This document shows, one piece after another, positions 50,175 through 60,580 of a stretch of DNA of 64,000 nucleotides. The DNA is from Pisolithus tinctorius (Eukaryota > Basidiomycota > Agaricomycetes > Boletales > Pisolithaceae). The translations under genes were made by a program, and so were the position numbers. How positions within the stretch are numbered: the stretch's first letter is position 1; each line of letters starts with the position of its first letter. The stretch lies in the NCBI GenBank assembly GCA_024663395.1, contig JANFAH010000002.1, positions 2,976,001 through 3,040,000 on the forward strand, read 5' to 3'. Below the pieces are notes generated by a model. It ran no database searches. It was not told where the DNA came from and saw only the letters and a program-made list of their open reading frames with translations.

Positions 50175-52208
50175 ATGAGATCAAACGACTTCGCCCCGGC
50201 AACTGCCGTGATTGGAAAGAGAGATACTCGCCATCCACACCTACCATACTCATACCTTGTTAGCATCATGGAGAAAGACGCAGATGGATTCTACACACCC
50301 AAGACAGACGGTGCGCATTGTGTGTCGCAACAGAACAATGACCGATCATGCACAGGGCCTAAGCCTGAAGAGGAGGCGAAGGCAGCAGAAACCCAGCCTG
50401 CCGTGGAGCCGGCACCTGCACCAACTTGTACGCAGGAATCTAAGTCTCTTTCTAAATCTTTCCGATGCTCAGGTGACATCCAGCAGCAACCACGGATCTC
50501 TTTTCCTCCACGTTTGAAGTCACGGTAGGATTACACTTCAGATTGTGGCGGAAGGTTGCTTACACTTAGCATTAGGTCACACTAGCTGATCAGCAGTTGG
50601 ACCCCAATTCTCCGCTTTATAGCGCGAAGTCTTTCGAAGAAATGGGACTGTGAATTCCCCCCGTTCTAGTTACCATTATTCGAGTTTGACGAGCATCTTT
50701 TACCAGTAATCCGGATTTGTTGAAAGGGGTTTATGCTCTTGGATTCTCGAAACCATCCAAGATCCAAGAACGTGCTCTGCCACTGCTTCTTTCTAATCCG
50801 TAGGACGCCACCAAACGATTTGCATGCTGCTCCACCTTACCGTATTTCATAGTCCACAAAATATGATCGGACAGTCGCAGTCCGGTACGGGGAAGACAGC
50901 CGCCTTCGTGCTTACCATGCTTAGCAGGGTCGACTTCTCGAAGAACAAAACCCAAGTATGCCGGATCGCTGGATACTGTTAAGCATGTGCTCATAACTCG
51001 CTAGGCTATCTGTCTTGCTCCCTCGCGAGAACTTGCACGACAAATTATGTCGGTTGTGGTAGCGATGGGCAAGTTCACGTCTGTGCAAACAGAGTACGCC
51101 ATCAAAGACAACCTTCCAAAAGACGTCAGCCGGATAACGGCACATATTGTTGTCGGGACACCGGGTACCATGATTGATCTCTTGAGGAGAAAGGTTATAG
51201 ACTCCTCAGAAATCAAAGTTTTTGTTCTGGATGAGGCAGACAATATGCTTGACCAGGACGGACTCAGTGATCAAACCTTACGCGTGAAGAAGTGTGTAAA
51301 ACAATTTTCGGTTGAGATTCACGCTTATGTTTTTGTCTCAAGTATGCTACCTCGCCAACCAACCCCCCAAATTATACTCTTCTCTGCTACATTCCCAGAT
51401 CACGTCCGAAACTTCGCCGACAAGTTTGCGCCGAAGGCAAATAAAATCGAGCTTCAAAAGGAAGAGTTATCGGTCGAGGGCATTCGGCAATTCTTCATGG
51501 ACTGCAAAAATGCAGAACATAAATATGATATTTTGGTTTCTCTGTACCAACTTTTGACAATTGGTCAGAGTATTATATTCTGCCAGGTGGGTCATACTAT
51601 TGATGTGCGCTATGTACTACGTATTGACACACCTCAGCATCGACACACGGCGGATAGGATTGCCCAGCGAATGACTGCTGAAGGTCACAAAGTGGCTTCA
51701 CTTCACGGTGCAAAGGACGCTTCTGAGCGCGATTCTATCATCGACAGTTTCCGCGAAGGCCGCGAAAAAGTTCTCATCACGACGAATGTCATCGCACGTG
51801 GCATCGACATTCTTCAGGTTAACATGGTCGTGAACTATGACCTTCCGTTAATGAACGAACGCGGAGGTCAGCATTCTATTGACTCGACGCCCGATATCGA
51901 GACATACATCCACCGTATCGGTGCGTGTGATGCGGTCAATATTGACAGAACATTGTGATGACGGTGATGTAATGTGTAGGTCGTACCGGTCGCTTCGGAC
52001 GCAAGGGTATATCTATAAATTTCGTCCACGATCAAAGAACGTGGCAGCAGATGGAGGCAATTGAGAAAGCTCTTGGAAAAAAGATCGTTCGCATAGAGAC
52101 GAATGATTTGGATGAGATGGAGGAGGTAGGTTTTCTCATTTTCTTCTTTCTTCCTGTACGGAATCTCACCGTTGTTCTATATAGGCGATGAAGAAGGCAT
52201 TGAAGTGA
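50175..52208 (+). CDS. DBP5: DEAD-box RNA helicase Dbp5 (mRNA export)
   Basis: ATP-dependent helicase that removes export proteins from mRNA on the cytoplasmic side of nuclear pores; also linked to translation termination. After a low-complexity N-terminus ([20 protein letters not shown]) and an intron, the Dbp5-specific [15 protein letters not shown] appears, then [23 protein letters not shown] (Q motif), [13 protein letters not shown] (motif I), [27 protein letters not shown] followed by [24 protein letters not shown] (motif III), [28 protein letters not shown] and [13 protein letters not shown]. It ends EAMKKALK, TGA at 52206-52208. DEADxMLxxDG and SLRVK-type sequences point to Dbp5 rather than eIF4A. 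The start is uncertain: ATG 50175 and ATG 50268 are in frame. About seven introns remove in-frame stops. Confidence 0.92.
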
Positions 52209-53086
52209 AGAGTTTCCGTCAGTTTGGTCCATGGGGATGTGAGATTAACTGCATATGTTTCTCCTTGAATATCACGGATTATTTCCATTCACAAACTACT
52301 ACACATACCTGAGCGAAGGTTTCAGTTTAATCGTTTCTGAACATCCGGCCACTTAATCCTGGAGAACTCTACGATACTTGGAATGATGTGTTCAACTCCG
52401 AATTTCCAAGAGGACTCTAGATTGACGGGTGGTAAACTTAACTCCTCTTTACTCAGAAGCAGTGGCAGCGGACTGCGAAACTATTCATTGACTTATCTGA
52501 TCTCTGCGGAGGAATCATAGGGTGAAGTGAAGCCGTGCATCACTACTGGCCTCATTCCTTGATATTCCTTGATTTTCCATTGGCCTTGCTTTGGTTCACC
52601 TTTGTCACTGCTTTATATAAACGTTGTAAAGCTATGTAAAGCTATATCCATGTATAAGGCTGGACTTGATGTGCAAGCCTTGGACAAGGTGTTACGAATA
52701 CCGCTTTTACTGGGTGGCTGGCGTATGTTGGAGAACGAGTCAACCAGACCCTCGAACTCCCCCGGAGGTGTAGGCGATAGAAAGCAAGTGACTTCAACGT
52801 ACAGTCGCCTGGCAACTCAGTGAATTCCCAACAATACACTCTACTAGTAGTCTTGTTTGACGCCCGCCACCAATAACCAAATGTAAGAAAATCGCAGATT
52901 TCAGTACATACATGTGGTGGCGAACTTTCGGCTGTCATGGCACAGTGACAGATGCATTGGGGTATGGGAAGGACATGCCCGGTATCGGGACCTTCTGCTG
53001 GCGTCTGGCTGGATGGTTAATAATGGACGGATACCGCGGAGGATTAAAAAAACATACAGCTCCCGAACTGTTGTCCCCGGGATACG
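52209..53086. other. Intergenic region DBP5 - VTC1-like
   Basis: An 878-base convergent gap. Apart from a small direct repeat of GTAAAGCTAT (about 52625-52645) I see nothing; a last exon of the VTC1-like gene could extend to about 53040 (see that entry). Confidence 0.5.
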
Positions 53087-53843
53087 TCATTCATATACGC
53101 CAGGTATGAGGAAAGAACAGTACGTACCACGGATGATGAAGTTTGCCAAAACCGCGAAAAAGAGGAGAGCGCTGACGACGACCGGACCGACGATGGCATC
53201 TAGACGCCGATGAGAACCAAGGAATCGTATCTCATGACAATTCAAATTTAACGCACCGTAATGGCTAGGATCGCGCTTACGAATCATAGAGATGCGCGAC
53301 TGGTATAAAGCGAAGCCATAGATCTACGATCACCATAATCCCAAGGGTGAGAGTATGTCCGACATCAGCATCGAAGGGACGGATTACCACAACACCGACG
53401 CTGATGGCGGCATAAACGTAGGCAAATCTGCGTCCGACAGGCTCGTCAGATGCATTGAAGAGGGCAAGAGACAACGTTCCGATGAGAACTGCAGTGTTGA
53501 GCCATGCTATCCAAGCTGCAGAACAGATTGGTTGATAATAAACATGGGGGATGTGTGTGCGCTCACTTCGTTCGTTCGCAAACCAGACTTTGCCTTCGAC
53601 CTTGAGCGAGGTTGCAACCTTTTTAGGGACACGCACTTGAGGTGGAACTGAATTGATAGCGTGATAATCGCGGATGGTAGGACGTTCTCCGTCGACGTCG
53701 TGATCAGTGTCGGGGATGTCGTCCTGTCTGGTATAACGAATGGGTCTCTGGGTATTTGCTGGCAGAGAATCCAAAGCCTTGGATGAGAACGGAAAGAAGC
53801 TCGCCCAAGAATGCGTCGAACGCCCCGCCGAGTCGTCTGCCAT
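53087..53843 (-). CDS. VTC1: VTC1-like vacuolar transporter chaperone subunit
   Basis: Small membrane subunit of the VTC polyphosphate polymerase channel (DUF202 family). ATG at 53843 (MADDSAGRSTHSW); a hydrophilic N-terminus of about 90 residues ends VEGKVWFANER, the signature preceding the first helix, and an intron then gives TWIAWLNTAVLIGTLSLALFN. The second helix AAISVGVV joins IYGFALYQSRISMIRKRDPSHY across an intron, and a last helix follows: IVGPVVVSALLFFAVLANFIIR. Without another intron the chain ends GVYE at 53087. A strong donor (GTACGT) right after FIIR and an acceptor near 53058 would instead give RVREL and a longer tail. The N-terminus is longer than in yeast Vtc1 (129 residues), so assignment as VTC1 rather than a separate DUF202 paralogue is tentative. 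Confidence 0.8.
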
Positions 53844-54050
53844 GGCTTGTTGTCGTCGTCGTCGTTGCCGCCGCCAGCGCTGCCAGCCTATAAACACTGC
53901 TGTCCCTTAATGGACATACGTTCCCACGATCTAGGCTATCTGACGTCAGTCGAGTGCATTCGGGGATGTTCTGGGAAGCACCAGGGACCGAAGGCAAAGG
54001 ATAAAAAGTAGTTGCAACCCATCAAATACACCTTCCTTAAACTTCACACT
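53844..54050. promoter_or_regulatory. Divergent promoter VTC1-like / Hsp40
   Basis: A 207-base gap between opposite start codons. A TATA-like ATAAAAAG (54001-54008) sits about 45 bases before the Hsp40 ATG. Confidence 0.4.
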
Positions 54051-55324
54051 ATGGGTGCAGACTACTATGGACTGTTGGGCGTCCCTCGCAACGCCAGCGA
54101 AGACGATATCAAAAAGGCGTACAAGAAAATGGTACGTCCACCTCGCCCTTCAGTAGTCATTTCTCATGCTCACTACCCCGTTGCTAGGCGCTGAAGTGGC
54201 ATCCTGACCGTAATCAAGGATCCGAAGACGCTTCAAAAAAGTTCAAAGAGGTACGTCCAATCGCAAGGCATGGCAATTTCGGATTCCCCTTACCTGGCAT
54301 CCGTCAGATTTCAGAGGCTTTCGAAGTCCTCAGCGATAAGAACAAGCGCGCTATATATGATCAAGTGGGCGAGGAGGGTTTGAAAGGAGGAGCAGGTCCA
54401 CCACCCGGAGCAGGTTTCTCCGGTTTCTCCGGCTTCCCGGGAGGTACTACTTTCACTTTCACAAGCTCAGGCCCGGGCGGTGGGCGTGCGGGTGGATTCT
54501 CTCCAAGTGACCCTCAACGAATATTCGAGTGAGTAGCTTAGCGTGAACGCCATTGACACAACTCACAGGTTACTTTCAGGGAAATATTCTCGGGGAGCTT
54601 CCCAGGTCTCGGAAGAATGGGCGGCATGAGCGGCATGAGTGGCATGAGTGGCATGAGATCGTCCTTCGATGAGGATGATGATATGGGAGCCTCGTTCTTC
54701 GGTAGTATGCCCGGGGGGATACCACGCTCCTCTACTGGTGCTCAGCGCGCCTCCTCAACTCCAGCGGCTTCTCAACCGTCTGAAATTGTCCGACCATTGA
54801 AGCTCACACTTGAAGAGCTCTACAATGGAACCACCAAACACCTCAAGGTCGGTCGGAAACTACAGAATGGCACCACAGACGATAAAGTGCTCGCAATCCA
54901 CGTTGTCCCCGGCTGGAAGAGCGGAACTAAGGTCCGCTTCCCTCGGGCAGGAAACGAACAACCAGACGGAGAAGCACAAGACCTTGTCTTTGTCGTGGAG
55001 GAAAAACCACACCCTGTCTTCACTCGAGACGGAGATGACCTAATATGTCACCTGAAGATACCCCTAGTAGATGCACTGACCGCCGACATCGTGAAACGAT
55101 CGGTAGAGCAACTGGACGGGCGGAAGCTTCAGGTCACAGCACCACCTGGAATCCTAAAGCCGGGCACAGAGACAAGAGTGCCCAATGAAGGGATGATGGT
55201 ACGAAAGGCAGGAAGTACAAAGAGGAAGGGGGATTTGATTGTTCGATGGGACATCACTTTCCCTGTTCGGTTAACGACAGCACAGAAGGAAGGTATCCGC
55301 AAGATTCTGGATTCATCCACCTGA
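54051..55324 (+). CDS. Class B Hsp40 (Sis1/DNAJB-type) co-chaperone
   Basis: J-domain co-chaperone that stimulates Hsp70 ATPase and delivers substrates. ATG 54051: [20 protein letters not shown] and an intron, then [11 protein letters not shown] with the HPD tripeptide at about 54199, then an intron and [20 protein letters not shown] Gly/Phe region ([10 protein letters not shown]) and a Gly/Met-rich run with four GMSG-type repeats (54620-54658) follow. There is no zinc-finger cluster, so it is class B. The two C-terminal beta domains read [59 protein letters not shown] and [13 protein letters not shown]. Ends KILDSST, TGA at 55322-55324. Length about 370 residues, normal for Sis1. Introns: about 54131-54187, 54250-54308 and 54530-54579. 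Confidence 0.92.
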
Positions 55325-56508
55325 TTTATGCTGGGGAACGTTGGACCCATCTAGTGTACGACAGCATTGTACCTCGATTTAATGTGCACGTGTAGCAACA
55401 TTTCCTTGCATGCATTCCTCTTGAAATGACCCATTGTATCATATACACAGGCACCAGTCGTCCTTGCAAATATCCATTGCACTATAAAAATTAATCATAC
55501 ACCGAGGAATAGAATTAACTCTTGGCTCTGGCTTGTCAAGACGCCCACAATCTATGAACTGGAGAAGTGGAACAGGTAAACCTCGAACCTGTCGCCTTAC
55601 GAGTAGCGCTGTTTTTCCAAATTTAGGACTATCCCGCTCCTCTGCGAAAGGCAAAGGCATTTACGCTCCAATCGCCGGACCGGGTCGACTTGACCCTACT
55701 AGAGGGAAACAGAACAATCTTGGAACGCCTGGTCGGTGATAAAGGCTAGCGTGGGCAGCTTGTACATAGCAGGTAAGTATGGGGAGTGAGAAAGCGCCCA
55801 TCGCTGAGGATTTAGTTCGGCTGCTGACACCACGAGTTCGGTATAAGACGACCAAGTTGAAGTTGGTGTATTCGCAGTTGAAGATTGCGAAGCACAATTG
55901 AAGTTACTCGACTCCAGAAGAGTCAAACCTTCAGCTTTGCGGAAGGTTGTTTGTCTGAAAGAGTAGCGATATAAGAACTAGTCAGTGTCAATTCGTGCTT
56001 ACGGATATCGTAGATATGAAAACAGCTAGGCAAACCATGCCTTGCCACTTGCTGCGTGTCATTCCAACGTGGGGGTCAGCTGAAGGATGCTATGAGAGCT
56101 AATTTTGGTTCCGCTGGTTTACTCCGGCCCTGACAAGTGACAAGGACTCGAAATCATACCACGCCAGGTGGCCAGCTTCAGGTCAACATGAAGAGCCGTG
56201 CAGTTCTATCAGTCTCGGGGTTGCTTCCTGCTTGCCAGCGCCGTGACTTCCACACAGCAGTCCGCTTATCGCTTGGATCGTCGGCAAGCGCCTAGTGCAA
56301 CGTGCAGACCACGAGGTGGTGGGTTTGGGGAAGCCTTATATTACAGCCATCGTGACCAGACCAACAGTTCATATCCAAGTTCTGGGGAGGGGTCTTGGTC
56401 TCTTTAAACTGCTGAATGTAGGTCGACCTGCGTGCCACCTCCCACCTCCGCTCACCACGTAGTCAGATTCGCGAAAAAAAACAGTCACTCTCGTTTTCAC
56501 CCAACAAA
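55325..56508. other. Intergenic region between the two Hsp40 genes
   Basis: A 1,184-base gap. It contains a tRNA-like segment (about 55561-55640, minus) that does not fold cleanly, described in the findings. Otherwise no gene is supported; the part before 56509 is the promoter of the second Hsp40 gene. Confidence 0.5.
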
Positions 56509-58243
56509 ATGCCTGCGAAAAAGCCAGACTACTATGCTGTCCTTGGCCTCACCAACGGTGCCAGCGACGACGAGATCAGAGCTGCATATAAAAAACTCGT
56601 ACGTCCGCGCGCTACCTACGTAGTCACCCAGTCGCGTCTGATGCGTTATGACTCAAGGCTTTGCAGTGGCACCCAGATCGTCACTTATCAGGGAAAGAGC
56701 ACGCGGCACAGATGTTTATTGACGTAGGAGGACTACCCATTCATTTCGATCATTGTTTGATATCTTCTCCTTGCAGGTGAACACTGCATACCACGCGCTA
56801 ATGGACGGCAGCGAGAGCACCCACTCCGCTCCGCCTGAAAATTCCTCGGCTACTAGCTGTTCGAACACAGGCAGTACGGGTACAGCACCGTCGGAGTCTA
56901 CCGCGAGAAGCTCGCAGCCCACCAGTCGTCCGCCGTCGGATTCGAAGAAGAGTAATCGTACTAAGCGGCCGCGGGATACATCGTCATCTACGTCAACGAA
57001 AAGCCAAAGGCCACGTCCTGCGAAGTCCAAGTCAGATCATGCTTCATCAACCCACTCCTCCGATGGTCGTAATGGCTCGCGCAGTCACCCAGAAAACAAT
57101 ACAGAAGAGCGTTCCAGCTCTGATCGCATGAAGGGTCGACGTCACGCCTCCAAATCTCATGACCACCTACGCGATCCGCCAAAATCCAGTGGCAGGGAAA
57201 GTCCGTCTCCATCCGCTTTCACATTTGCTACAAACATGCAGCATTCGGATGATACCAGCGCATCCAAAGCGGACAGCAACCCAGAACACAAGTCAGAGAA
57301 ACGTTCCCGTAGTCACGCTGATGGCTTGCGGTTCAAAACGGATAGCAACTCAGACCTTCACTCAGACAAAAGTTCTCGCAGTCACACTGACAGTTCGCGG
57401 ACGAATAAGCCTGTGATACCTCCATCCTCGAACCGTCTTCACAAGTCATCCAGGTTTGGACTTGCAGAGTAGGTGCAAACATAAACGCAAAGACGGGTGG
57501 AATGACTTACATTATGTAGTGACTTCATTCATAGACTGTCTAGGGGAACGAAAGGCGGGAAGGACCGTCACGACAATATTCCTCACGTAGACGATGTCCC
57601 GTCACTTGGGTCGCCATTACGCGCCATGAGGTCTCCCGGAGGTACTTCCAAGGAGTGGATTTTCCCCCTCCCTTTGACACTGGAAGAGATATTCCATGGA
57701 TCACTGCATCGCTTTTTGATAAAGAGGGAGCTACTTTCGCATAAAATCGAGGAGGTGGAAATCTGCGTCCGTGTACCTGCGGGCACCCGAACTGGCACTA
57801 GAATCGTGTGTCGGCATGCGGGTCATCAGCGCAAAGACGGAACTTTCCAAGACGTCGTTTTCCTAGTCGAGGATGAGCCCGAGCAAAGGTTCTCCAGAGT
57901 TAACGACGACCTATATCTGGATATTCGTGTGCCATGGCAGGACTCCCTCGCCGATGGAGGTGGAGATATTTATATTGACGGTCTCGACGGGGAGGAAATT
58001 GTTTTCCCCCTTCCTTATCCTATTCATGACTGTGCTACGGAAGGCCAAGTTTTCGTAAAGGGAGCGGGCATGCCAATACGTCGTGGTCACAAAATCGTGG
58101 GCCGGGGAGATATGATTGTTAGGTTCGTACCACGAACTTGCGACTCTCCTATTCAACTAACATAAGCGGTTAGATGGCAAGTTGTATTCACCGCACCATC
58201 CAAGTGGCAAACATTCAAAAGGGCGTTTCGCTTGAAGCCTTGA
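56509..58243 (+). CDS. Divergent Hsp40 with Ser-rich charged middle region
   Basis: ATG 56509: MPAKKPDYYAVLGLTNGASD, then after an intron ALQWHPDRHLSGKEHAAQMF with an intact HPD, then VNTAYHALMDG, completing a J domain. In place of a Gly/Phe region there are about 220 residues of Ser-rich, Arg/Lys/Asp/His-rich sequence (56806-57470), including two imperfect repeats of the type DSNxExHSDKxSRSHxDxxR (57270-57405). An intron leads to DFIHRLSRGTKGG. The C-terminal beta domains resemble class B Hsp40s: WIFPLPLTLEEIFHGSLHRF, VRVPAGTRTGTRIVCRHAGH, VVFLVEDEPEQRFSRVNDDL, then after a last intron WQVVFTAPSKWQTFKRAFR and TGA at 58241-58243. It lacks a zinc finger. Likely a duplicate of the upstream Sis1-type gene that has diverged; a client or location is not indicated. 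Confidence 0.82.
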
Positions 58244-59192
58244 TGGCTTCGAGGTCTTCTTCTGGTTTTGGATTTGGATTCTTATGCCAGTATTCATTCA
58301 TCTTTTTTCGAGGGGATATATATGGACAAGTGCGCGTGTACGCTAAGTCATCGTCTAGGCTCACATTCTTTTATGCACAGCTTTTGCACTGTAAAACTAT
58401 TCAATACGGATGCTCTTTGGAATAAGGAATTACCATCTTTCCTACAGTTGCTTAGGAGAGAGCTCCTCGAGGTCGCGGGGAACCGTTCCAGTGGCTTGGC
58501 GCTTCTCGCCTGTGGTGCGGGGGCAATGTTCAGGGACTGTATTGCAGAGGCCTGTCTGTCGTGGCTCAGTTGTTCTTCGTCCATCCGTTAACAAGGTTCT
58601 GAATGTTGGGGTGCTCTGCCACTATCGGTGGATGAAGCTTCACCGATAACGAGCTCCCAACATAACCTCGTCAATGGTCTTAGACATATCACACGAACAT
58701 GCGGTGAAGGCCTAATCTTCCATTCACATCGCCAAGAGTGAGAGTAGCCATCGGTGGACCGTGCAGGCTGTACACGACCGTTCCACTCTATGGAAGTGGG
58801 CCATGGAAACTTTGGGACGGTGGGTCCATATGATCCATTCGCTGACGGTGCCGTTACCGTTCAGTCCTAGAACGATGGATACAACGTTCCAGCAACTGCT
58901 GTACTGGGCTGTACCGAATTTCCCCTGATCCGAATAGCCTGTCATATTAGGGAGGAGGGCGTGCATTTGTCTGGACACCACGCAGCTAGCAGCTGGCTCC
59001 TGTATCCCTCGTTGGGATACACACGTGGACGTAAATGCACGCGCTTGAAACGCGACATGCACGCACACACCCCACCGCTTTTCAAGGGGGTATTTAAAGT
59101 CATGGGCATGCCCTCTTGCACTTTTTCTCAGACCCAGAACCTGACACCATCAACCATAGTGCCGAGCTGCTGAACCGTCCGTTCCTGCACCA
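58244..59192. other. Intergenic region Hsp40 - membrane protein
   Basis: A 949-base gap with no supported gene. A TATA-like GGTATTTAAAG lies at about 59089-59099, roughly 95 bases before the next ATG. Confidence 0.5.
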
Positions 59193-60323
59193 ATGCGTCT
59201 CTTTGGTGGCAACCAGAATAGTTGGACGAACCACCTGCTTCTCAAGGTGAGATTTGTCGTCCACCCTGTAGTATGATGGTGGGGTGAGTTGACCTGTCTG
59301 TGCCACTTAGGTGGCCAATATCATTGGCGCCATCTTTGTGATGGGTGGAAACGTGTACACCGTCATTTCTCCTTGGGACGTTTACTATTCAGGCAAGGAA
59401 ACATACTTTACTCCCGCTTCGTGGTCCTTCTTCGTATGGTATGTCAGCGAGTCTCATGAATAGAATGTTAATACCCAATGCTCTGCAGGCCTCTCATCCA
59501 CATGCTTATCCTCGGAACTTGCATATACCAATTTTCTGGGAGAGGTAAAGAGGTTATCATCGAGCGTATTGGTTGGAAGCTCCCGCTTCTCGATTTTCTC
59601 AATGCAATGTATGTCTACTCCTGGACGATCCAAGAGTATAGATACGGTACGTCCTCCATACTGTTCATTCATTTGAGATGCCTAACTTGGGTTGGTAGGC
59701 CTCGTGTTTATAATCTTCGCAGTGTCAGTTGTCGCAGTACGTCGCACTAAGCTTTCCACCGACCCTTTTACTTTTCCATACTGACGAGAGCAAATTTAGC
59801 AAATATACAACGATGTCAGGGAGAGACAGCTGCGAAACTTCTGCGATGAAGTCTTCCTACACCTCCCATTCTCTCTATACCATGGATGGACCGTCTGCTT
59901 GGTTTTTATGTCTGCTTTCGAAGCTTTTGGCGTGAACGCCGTCACCGAGCCCGCTGATGTTTGGACGAAAGTTGCGGTGTTCGGTTCCCTGTAAGACCGT
60001 GCCTTTGCCACGCATGTTTGCCCCACTGACTTGTGGGTGATTGTGAAAGGGTCTTGCTCCAAATAGTGGATTTCTCGTACGCCTACTCCGCCATCGAAGG
60101 TGATCTTCCCGCTTGTTTCGCTATCACCTGGTATCTGTTCGCGGTTGTCGTTCAACAGACTCCCGAACGTTCTCCGTTTGTCCATTACAGCGCACTTGGA
60201 TTTGCAATCTTCTCACTCTGCTGGGTGATGAGGTGCGTCATCGGTTTGGAGCTCAAGTACAGGGGCAGGCGCAACAGGCTGGGCATCGGCGAAGAAACCA
60301 CGCGCCTCCTGGGTGGGCACTAA
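59193..60323 (+). CDS. Multi-pass membrane protein, function unknown
   Basis: ATG at 59193 ([18 protein letters not shown]); after an intron [20 protein letters not shown]. Exons give about seven hydrophobic helices: [91 protein letters not shown] and [18 protein letters not shown]. The C-terminus is basic and cytosolic-looking ([21 protein letters not shown]), TAA... stop at 60321-60323. Five or six short introns are implied. I recognise the general look of an uncharacterised fungal membrane family (Trp/aromatic-rich helices reminiscent of TspO-like proteins), but no diagnostic motif, so no function is assigned. Confidence 0.75.
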
Positions 60324-60580
60324 ATACATTGCACTAAATGGATTCACCGCCCTACCTCTGATTGCCTTCTCTCTTTGTTTGTACATACATCTAACATGAT
60401 CATCCGTCTCACCGGTTCTCTCTCATATGTCTCGTAATGTACAACACGAATTCTATTTGTTACTAGCATACATTCTTGAGGTCAAGCATGAGTATGAGGA
60501 GAAGCGTAAACCTGTACGCGAACAAGGAACGGAGCAAGACAGCAGAATGGAAGCGAGAATACATAATTCGTGACTATACA
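60324..60580. other. Convergent gap
   Basis: A 257-base 3' region shared by two convergent genes; no extra feature seen. Confidence 0.5.
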
